This document shows positions 57,776-64,000 of a stretch of DNA of 64,000 bases, one piece after another (the first letter of the stretch is position 1; every line of letters begins with the position of its first letter). Made by a program: the position numbers and the translations under genes. Below the pieces are notes generated by a model. It did not search any database. It was not told the DNA's origin and saw nothing but the letters and a program-made list of their open reading frames with translations. Source of the DNA: Gari tellinella. Its lineage: Eukaryota > Mollusca > Bivalvia > Cardiida > Psammobiidae. The DNA is taken from contig OV277859.1 of NCBI GenBank assembly GCA_922989275.2, forward strand, positions 83,076,198-83,140,197. Direction: 5' to 3'.

Positions 57776-57777
57776 GT

Positions 57778-58009
57778 TTAACCCTTTACCCCATAGCATG
57801 CTTCTAGTTAAAAAACATATTGAAGGTAGGGCAGAATGCGGCTTAAGGCGATTTGTACTTTACTCTAATCCTGCTTTAAGCTACCATCTGCAAAGATACA
57901 GCTAATATTTCTCTTGATACATATTCATAAATTTATTAGATGAAACTATTTTTTTCAGTGAAAAATAAAAAGTAAGCGTTAAAGGCGTATTTATAGGTTC
58001 ATGGGTTAA
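57778..58009 (-). mobile_element. Family B MITE, diverged hairpin
   Basis: TTAA 57778-57781 and 58006-58009. CCCTTTACCCCATAGC start, left arm partly deleted (AAACATATTGAAGGTAGG), tip GCGGCTTAAGGCG, right arm diverged. Confidence 0.85.
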
Positions 58010-58110
58010 AACAGATGGCAGTTAAATTGAAAATGACGGTAAATCAACACACTTCTTTATTGAGCTTTATTATACATTCACCCTTCATTAAACAGACACC
58101 TGTCTTTAAG
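58010..58110 (+). mobile_element. Degenerate E-like remnant
   Basis: GGCAGTTAAATTGAAAATG, TTTATTGAGCTTTATTATAC, CACCCTTCATTAAACAG, CACCTGTCTTTAAG. Confidence 0.4.
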
Positions 58111-58204
58111 AAGCATTCCCTGCGTACAGTATCATCGAATTTTCTCTTTACATAGACTTGATTGAATGTATCTTATAAGAACTGTTAATGAAGTAATGAT
58201 AACT

Positions 58205-58330
58205 GCTGCAAAAAGTTTGGATCCAGATGTGACGCCGAGTAACTCGGCGTCTCATCTGGATTCAAACTGTTGGACATTCTTATAATATATCATCAAAGAA
58301 ATTGCAATCGAACTTACCCTGATTATTACA
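58205..58330 (-). mobile_element. Family C hairpin with right flank
   Basis: Hairpin 58208-58271: AAAGTTTGGATCC, GATGTGACGCCGAG, TAA, CTCGGCGTCTCATC, GGATTCAAACTG. GATG/CATC replaces GATC/GATC on both arms. Flank GACATTCTTATAAT. Confidence 0.78.
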
Positions 58331-58376
58331 TCAGAGGACGAGTTTTACTGACGAACGTTTGTAAAGCTTTCTAAGG

Positions 58377-58637
58377 TTAACCCTTTCCTCTTAATGACGC
58401 CTTAAAGCGCGTTTGCAAACATTTTTTGTCCTGATCAGACGCCGCGTAACGCGGCCTAACGCGATGTCTAATCAGGACCCAAACTGTTTGACACTCTTAT
58501 CGCATGATATTTATTAAGTCAGACAACCTTATAACTAACTTTGAAACGTGCCATGCAGACAACAATGCTGAAGCATACGACAATAAAGCGGTGTAGGGGT
58601 AAAAATCTCCCGAATAATTTGATCATGAAAGGGTTAA
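58377..58637 (-). mobile_element. Family C MITE with duplicated hairpin tip
   Basis: TTAA 58377-58380 and 58634-58637. CCCTTTCCTCTTAATGACGC start, ATCATGAAAGGG end. Tip reads GCCGCGTAACGCGGCC then TAACGCGATGTC: the TAACGCG loop region occurs twice. Confidence 0.93.
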
Positions 58638-58639
58638 GA

Positions 58640-59384
58640 AGAAAGAAGTAGCAGTTTCACTGAGGTCGTAATTTTAGCATTGTTAGATTGTATGACAGAG
58701 GATGTCGTTAAATAAATTATCACCACTTTGATCCTGCCGCTGTTTGTTGATGCTGAGATTGATAACGCCGGAGCATAAATCTTTTTCCCCATCTTTGAAC
58801 ATGCTATTGAGAAACTGATGTACATATTTGAAAGATAGATCTACTATGGATCCAGATCAAACATACAGTAAACTGCGATCACGTTATCTGCTGTGATGTT
58901 TAGGAAGATTTTTATTGATTTTAAAAACTGGAGAGGTCAGTATCAAATAATTAGGGTTAAAACATTATTAAGTAGTCTACATATATAGATATACCAGTAT
59001 AGAGGTGTATAATGACTATATAAAGTACCCACAAATGGGTAGTATAGATAAAATCATGAATTCGTTACATACAACCAACCGTATGTTTAACAACAATTAT
59101 TGCAATCCAGTATCCGGGAAAAGGGTTGTTTAATGCTGCAATACATTTGTTCTGCATTAAGTAATTGCTTTAATCATGTGTAAATTGAACCTATTATTTG
59201 CAAGTATGTTTTGGCTCTACAAGAAGCTGCCTATACAATCTCAACTGTAAAGGCTTTTTATGGTGTTATGGTGCCTATCGCAACATTGTCATATTCTCTA
59301 TAGGTAAAACTGTTGATGTATTATTTACATGGATGACTTGGGGTTAATTTTCCGTCAAGAAAATTGAAACCAAATTCAGGGCTG
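58640..59384. other. Unique spacer
   Basis: Nothing recognised in about 740 bp. Confidence 0.3.
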
Positions 59385-59565
59385 AAAGTGTCGTCTGCTT
59401 CTATTTTACTAACTGGCCACGGGGCAGAAGACTTGTTTTTGCACGTGGAATAAAAAAGAAAGCGTTTACAGTCCAAGAACGAGTGCCCGTTTCGAACAGT
59501 TTGAAGCCAGTTCAGACGCCGAATAACTCATAATCTGATCTGACTCAAAAATGTTTGACTCAAAA
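59385..59565 (+). mobile_element. Family C MITE, diverged
   Basis: GAAAGTGTCGTCTGCTTC, GAACGAGTGCCCGTTTCG, AACAGTTTGAAGCCAG, CAGACGCCGAATAACTC, TCTGATCTGACTC. Termini decayed. Confidence 0.65.
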
Positions 59566-59626
59566 AAGAAACTTTGTATTTCTGCATTTAAATACATTGG
59601 TATTATATGTGCATTTGTTTTACTCT

Positions 59627-59652
59627 TTCTCTGTCGAATTTTATCGTCTGCT
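59627..59652 (+). mobile_element. Family C left fragment
   Basis: GTCGAATTTTATCGTCTGC, then TTTAACCC: a piece of C interrupted by the next C copy at TTAA. Confidence 0.45.
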
Positions 59653-59860
59653 TTAACCCTCTTACCGCCAACATATCGTCTGCATTAGTACTGTCGTCTG
59701 CAATCATTTCTAAAGTCAGCTTAAGGACTGTTTTGAGTGAAGAAATGTCGTCGATACGAGTGTGCAACAGTTTGGATCCTGATCAGACGCCGCATTACAA
59801 GGCGTCTGATCAGAATCCAAACTGTTTGCAAAGTCGCATTTACAATGTTCATGTACTGAG
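59653..59860 (+). mobile_element. Family C MITE, right end truncated
   Basis: TTAA 59653-59656. CCCTCTTACCGCC start, TACTGTCGTCTGCAATC, hairpin about 59766-59829 (AACAGTTTGGATCC, GCCGCATTACAAGGC, GAATCCAAACTG). Confidence 0.82.
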
Positions 59861-60700
59861 CTGAGTTACGAAATGTCACTATTTAGAGTTTTTCGAAGAC
59901 AAAACTGTTCCCTTAAATCCATTCTTGCAACGCTCGAGGCATTTGACTTTTACATTTTGTACGAAGCACAGACGATTAGACAATGTAACGTTAGTCACGT
60001 GTGTTTCATGCATGCAAGGCACGATTTAAATCAAATTTTTAATCATTAATTTCCCACGTCCTTTCAAATGATAACACCGCTTTATAAAAATTTAATGTAC
60101 GAGACGCTTCTTTCTGATAAAAGCGATTTTGTAAATTTAAAACTAACAGCTATAGCTCTAAAATTCCACACGTTTCCTTTTAGTGCATAGCAGCCAGCAT
60201 CCGGGTACTTTTAGGCAGATTGCAGTGAATCACATTTTACTCGCTCGGGACACTCCGGGAATTTCCGATAGCTCGTATAAATTGAACAAGACGTAAATGG
60301 CCGAGTATTGCCGAGTGTCTATAATCGTTTCAACATGACAGTTTGATAGCTGTTTTCAAGAGCAATTTCAGGATAATTCTTAGAAAACGTCTAGCGGAAG
60401 TTTGTTCGGAAATCGCCCGTACATAACGTGACCCTGGCGACAGTTTATTCGTTAGTTGAACATCACGTGACATTGATGGCACCAGCAAGTTTTCTACAAT
60501 TAAAGCCGCATTGTGCTTTTGAGAAACCTGCATAAAACGGTTGTTTGGGGTCCCATTTGAACTACGTGGGACGTGATTCTTTCACAAAAACCGGTTTTAT
60601 CTAAGCAATTCGCTTTTTAAATTTTATTTATAATATTTTTGTGCTAGCACCAATTAAAAAGCCTCCCTTGTGAATGGAAAGAAGGACAACTCTGTAAATA
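59861..60700. other. Longest repeat-free stretch
   Basis: About 840 bp without hairpins or MITE ends. A minus frame of 67 codons (60330-60533) has balanced composition but no domain. GGGAATTTCC at 60257-60266 matches the NF-kB site consensus, without supporting context. Confidence 0.35.
60257..60266. promoter_or_regulatory. NF-kB consensus match
   Basis: GGGAATTTCC in a repeat-free stretch. A 10-base consensus can occur by chance and no promoter is identified. Confidence 0.15.
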
Positions 60701-60893
60701 CAGGGCTCCAGATAACGGAAGTATTTCGAAAACTTAAATCTTTATTTCTGCTTTTAAACCCATTGGTATCATACTCATTAAAAGTGTCTCGAATAGACGG
60801 TTTAATCAGTAGTAACACCATAGCATTCGGTGCTGAAATGAGTGAGAAAATGTTAGATTGGTTCAGATTACTCTCGCTTACATGTTTAGCTGG
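60701..60893 (+). mobile_element. Family G MITE, diverged
   Basis: CAGGGCTCCAGATAACGG start. GGTATCATACTCATTAAAAG and TTTAATCAGTAGTAACACC are the decayed hairpin arms. Right end CGCTTACATGTTTAGCTGG. Confidence 0.75.
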
Positions 60894-60902
60894 AACATCT
60901 GG

Positions 60903-61104
60903 ATAACCCTTATTCTGCTGCACAGACGTCTGCTTCGGCATTGTCGTCTGCAAAATGTGTTCAGTTTAGATTTAGGCATTGTTTTAATTAAACAAACCTT
61001 AAGACGAGTGTCAAATAGTTTGGATCCAGATGAGACGCCACGTTACGCGGCGTCTTTTTAGATTCAAATAGTTTGTAAACTCCGTAAAGTAGGCACAGGG
61101 TTAA
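60903..61104 (+). mobile_element. Family C MITE
   Basis: ATAACCCTTATTCTGC start, GGCATTGTCGTCTGC, GACGAGTGTCAAATAG, hairpin 61012-61075 (AAATAGTTTG/CAAATAGTTTG outer, GCCACGTTACGCGGC tip), GGCACAGGG, TTAA 61101-61104. Confidence 0.85.
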
Positions 61105-61190
61105 ACACTATGGGATTCAATAACAACGTGTACATATCTTTCACTGTGGGTAAACGGTCAAATAAACTATAGAGAATGTATACATTGAGC

Positions 61191-61998
61191 TTGCTGAAAA
61201 TGACTGTTTCAGCCTTGTCCGCTCTCTAACTCAAACATTTCTTTTTGGATCTTCACCAAACTTGCTACAAATGTTTATTAGTATAGAATCTAGGTCAGGT
61301 TCAATAACTAGCAAAATCGCATAAGGCATGTCTGAGTTATTGCTGAAAAATGCTGAAACAGTCATTTTTTAATACATTAAGGGCAAAAACTCAGATATGC
61401 CACCTGCGATTTTTGTAATAATCAAACTAAACCTAAACTTTATATACTTAAACATTTTCAGCAAGTTTAATGAATATCCGATAAAAACTGTATGTGTTAG
61501 AGTGCAAAAAGTGACTGAAACCGTCATTTTTCATTAATAAACAGGCAATAACTTAGATATACCTTATGCGCTTTTAGTAGTAGTCATACTAAACCTTGAT
61601 ATTATATCAATAAATATTTTCAGCAAATTTGCTGAAGATCCAATAAAACGTATTTGTGTTAGAGAGCAAACCTTGCTGAAAACAGTCATTTTTTAATACA
61701 TAAAGGGCAAAAACTTAGGTATGCCACATGCGATTTTAGTAATAATCAAACTAGACCTGAATTTTATATGAATGAATATTTTCAGCATGTTTAGTGAATA
61801 TCCGATAAAAACTGTTTGTTTTAGAGTGCAAAAATGACTGAAACAGTCATTTTTTATAAATTAACAGGCAATAACTCAAAAACACTTTATGCGATTTTAG
61901 TAGTAATCAAACTAAACCTTGATTTTATATCAATGAACATTTTCAGCAAGTTTGTGGAAGATCGGATAAAAGATATTCGAGTTAGAGAGCGGACAAAA
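61191..61998 (+). repeat. Tandem array, about 160-bp units in an alternating pattern
   Basis: Four direct units start at about 61351, 61511, 61677 and 61835, each opening with (A)CTGAAAC.GTCATTTTT. Units 1 and 3 share GGGCAAAAACT, TGAATATCCGATAAAAAC and GAGTGCAAAAA; units 2 and 4 share AACAGGCAATAACT, ATTTTATATCAAT-like and GTTAGAGAGC. A further unit at 61191-61340 lies in inverted orientation (GCTCTCTAACTCAAAC). So the array is a two-part higher-order repeat with an inverted end. Confidence 0.87.
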
Positions 61999-61999
61999 A

Positions 62000-62398
62000 A
62001 GTGTGATAGTCTAACTGACTGATGGATCGACCGTCGAAGGTAATTGCGGTTGCACACGGTGATGTTGACTCCGGCTGTATCACGGGATACTAAGCCGTGT
62101 GGTAAGGTTTATGGCAGACGCTCTATTTTCGGTTTGTTATGATTTTAAATCGCCCTTTTTGGTGATTTAGGTCCGTCTTCATCATTTCATAGATCAGTTT
62201 GGCCCATTAGAATGTTCAAACATTATTATTAACCGTTATTGTATTTCAGACATTATGAAAAGGTCTGAAAACACAATGGGACTTTAAAAATCTTGTTTTT
62301 GAGTCGTTACGTTTTCAAACATTGGATAGAGATGCATTTAATTAAAAGCGAATTTTATTCCTCTTAATTACATGTATCCCCTTTTCCTTCCAAATCGC
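62000..62398. other. Unique spacer
   Basis: Nothing recognised. Confidence 0.3.
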
Positions 62399-62399
62399 A

Positions 62400-62570
62400 C
62401 CCTGACACTATACTTGCAAACGGTTTTGATCCAGATCAAACTCGACGTCTGATATTGTTCAGACTGTTGGTCGTTCCCGTTGACGTGACTTTAGTTATAA
62501 ATACATTAATTACGAAATTCTAAGAATAACCGCACAACAATTTTGGAGCAGGCGATACTAAAGGTCGGCA
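62400..62570 (-). mobile_element. Family C MITE, strongly diverged
   Basis: GCAAACGGTTTTGATCC, AGATCAAACTCGACGTC, TGATATTGTTCAGACTG, then ACAACAATTTTGGAGCAGGCG. Hairpin mostly lost. Confidence 0.5.
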
Positions 62571-62731
62571 TAGGACAAACTGCTTCATGGTGCAAATTAA
62601 GTAGGCCGCACGCAAGTAATACATGTAACCTTCAATCGATGTAAAATAAACAAAACAACAACAACACGGCGGTCGTAAACAGTTTTGATTTAGAGCTGGG
62701 ACCAAATAAAAGCCCGCCAGATGAGGATTTA

Positions 62732-62981
62732 CAGTGGAGAAAACGTTATTCTTTCCCGTTTAAACGCAAACGAAAGGCAAATGCAAATCGCTACAATGTA
62801 CATGTAGGAAGTAACCATTTTGTGACAATTCTAATTATTGCTTTTCATGTGAGTGGCAAACAGCTTGGAGCCTGATCAGATGCCGGGTCACCCGGCGTCT
62901 GATCTGGCTCCAAACTGTTTGCAATGGAACTAACAGTTTTAGCGTAAACGTGTTTATTGGGAAATAATAACGCTGTCTAAA
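62732..62981 (+). mobile_element. Family A MITE, right terminus decayed
   Basis: TA 62730-62731. CAGTGGAGAAAACGTTATTC start; hairpin 62857-62922 with GGGTCACCCGG tip; right end AATAATAACGCTGTC. Confidence 0.9.
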
Positions 62982-63014
62982 CAGACGAAAGTGATCGAAG
63001 CAGAAATTAATGTA

Positions 63015-63203
63015 CAGTAAAACCTCTCTAAAATGACCGCTAGATGTTGTTAATTAGTTCGCTGTTTCGGATAGGTGACTGATTAAAGCACGATGACTGT
63101 TAAGCCGAAAGCTACTTTCGTTTTGCTTTAAGCTGATACCTTTCCTTAAATCTAATATATTTTTCCTACTTTAATTAGTCGTAATATAAAAAGGCGTATA
63201 CTG
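63015..63203 (+). mobile_element. Family E MITE with shortened hairpin
   Basis: TA 63013-63014 and 63204-63205. CAGTAAAACCTCTCTAAAATG to AAAAAGGCGTATACTG. Hairpin TTAAAGCACGATGACTG, TTAAGCCGAAAGCT, ACTTTCGTTTTGC, TTTAAGC has lost much of its tip. Confidence 0.88.
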
Positions 63204-63205
63204 TA

Positions 63206-63458
63206 TCCTTAAATAAGCCTTAAAACACAAATTTATATAAATCATCCGCTCCGCATTTGAAAGAATTGATCTCAATACCTGTTCTGCTTTTCTAAGATTT
63301 ACTTCTTGCATTTGACATATAAAGTATCGTCTCATCAATCAACCGACGGCAAGTTTTTTTTTAATTTGGCCATGGTCTGCATTGTTTGCCGATCAAAGTT
63401 TCAAGGCAATGCATGCCAGCAATGGCAACGTGTTTGTGAAATCGCCCAGAATTCATTT
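63206..63458. other. Unique spacer
   Basis: Nothing recognised. Confidence 0.25.
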
Positions 63459-63459
63459 C

Positions 63460-63680
63460 TAAAGCATATCCCTTTCAAATCTATAATACCGCCTACTTGA
63501 GAACTAAAGCCTGCGTTTTCTCTTCAAATCTGTTGCCACAATTTAGTTCTAAATAAAATATCGACGCGAGTGTCAAACAGTTTGGATATTGATCAGACGC
63601 CGCGTTATCGCGGCGTCTGATCAGCATCCAAACTGTTTTGCAAACGCCCAGCAATTCTCTCATAGCACGAAGAGGGTTAA
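63460..63680 (+). mobile_element. Family C MITE
   Basis: Left part decayed. GACGCGAGTGTCAAACAG leads to hairpin 63574-63640 (CAAACAGTTTGGATATTG, GCCGCGTTATCGCGGC, GCATCCAAACTGTTTTG). AAGAGGG, TTAA 63677-63680. Confidence 0.87.
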
Positions 63681-63939
63681 TTATATTAGTGATCGCGTGC
63701 AGCATGTTTCAATATGATTGTTTTCGGAAAGGGATCGGGCGATGTAGGATAATATCAGGAATATATTTGTACTGGGCGTCATCCGAATCAAATTAAAAGT
63801 CTTAATTGTAATTACATGCATTACTGGATGCTTTTACTAGGTCAGATCCGTTTTCTCCGTGAAGAAGGCAGAAATATTTGTTTCTGTCATCAATTGCACA
63901 TGTGTTTAACCCAATATCGTAATAATGTGTTACATGTAT

Positions 63940-64000
63940 CGGGGTTTAAGACAGGCGACTGCTATCTATAAGCGGCGCAAAGTAAAACAGGAACACAATG
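63940..64000 (+). mobile_element. Family E left half, cut by the window end
   Basis: GGTTTAAGACAGGCGACTG, CTATAAGCGGCGCAAAG, TAAAACAGGAACAC matches the E left flank and arm in order. Confidence 0.45.

Noticed and set aside
60654..60953. 99-codon minus frame
   Set aside because: Lies across a G element and the left end of a C element.
1..64000. Bacterial-type terminators or a CRISPR array, suggested by many hairpins
   Set aside because: Hairpins are 60-72 bp and sit inside inverted-repeat elements with TA or TTAA target duplications. There is no regular repeat-spacer structure, T-tract or operon.

Overview
This window looks like a gene-poor stretch of an animal nuclear genome, most likely a marine invertebrate and possibly a bivalve mollusc. 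I base that on AT-rich DNA, scattered ACATGTACATGT-type motifs, very dense small non-autonomous DNA transposons and two LINE/SINE-like tails. Species is not determinable from sequence alone. I found no tRNA, rRNA, CRISPR, bacterial operon or complete protein-coding gene. Nearly all longer reading frames are either readings through repeats or unremarkable open frames in AT-rich DNA. Two short stretches (37258-37382 minus, and about 6405-6587 plus) read like protein and are listed as weak exon candidates.

What fills the window is more than a hundred copies and fragments of short inverted-repeat elements (MITEs). I separate them by termini ('shells'). A: CAGTGGAGAAAACG ends, TA target, about 245 bp. 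B: TTAA|CCCTTTACC ends, about 244 bp. C: TTAA|CCCTTTCA ends, 210-253 bp. D: TTAA and ACATTCAACCCT ends, about 241 bp. E: CAGTAAAACCTCT ends, TA target, about 200 bp. F: CAGTGTTCCCTCTCTACAACG ends, TA target, about 350-374 bp. G: CAGGGCTCCAGATAA ends, 5-6 bp target repeats. H: CAGTGAAACCTCTCTAAA ends, TA target, one copy. I: AATTTCGATGTCTCGA ends, two copies. J: CAGGGCTGCCAT ends, about 6 bp target repeat. 'Plus' orientation is arbitrary and used consistently within a family.

The unusual property is in the middles. Shells A, C, D and F carry a 60-66 bp near-perfect hairpin starting CAAACAGT and containing CTGATCAGA (core-1). Shells B, E, H and J carry a 60-72 bp hairpin starting TTAAAGCAGG with GTAAAGCAGAA (core-2). 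D combines a core-1 outer stem with a GGCTCC tip like that of E. Hairpin arms vary between copies in a paired, compensatory way, while the shells diverge normally. Many copies are broken, fused, collapsed or tandemly duplicated at or near the hairpin tip, including A-to-B and B-to-J chimeras. Nested insertions show the target sites directly: C in A at TTAA (43767), B in A at TTAA (26279), B in C (33491) and A in A at TA (57195). Two A copies are bordered by long direct repeats of 42 and 27 bp that begin and end in TA.

Layout: 1-5100 mixed fragments of B, D, A, E, C and F. 5100-20000 scattered A, D, C, E, B, G and J copies with unique spacers. 20000-25000 hairpin-only copy, F, H, C, B. 25000-36500 the densest B/A/C/D region, with nests, chimeras and one A copy that lost its hairpin. 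36500-42000 D, C, A, I, F and a GC-richer unique patch. 42000-58700 alternating D, E, B, C and A with nests and chimeras. 58700-64000 sparser C, G, A and E copies plus a 160-bp-unit tandem array (61191-61998). If the elements do anything together, the likeliest property is production of self-complementary transcripts or cruciform DNA; that is inference.
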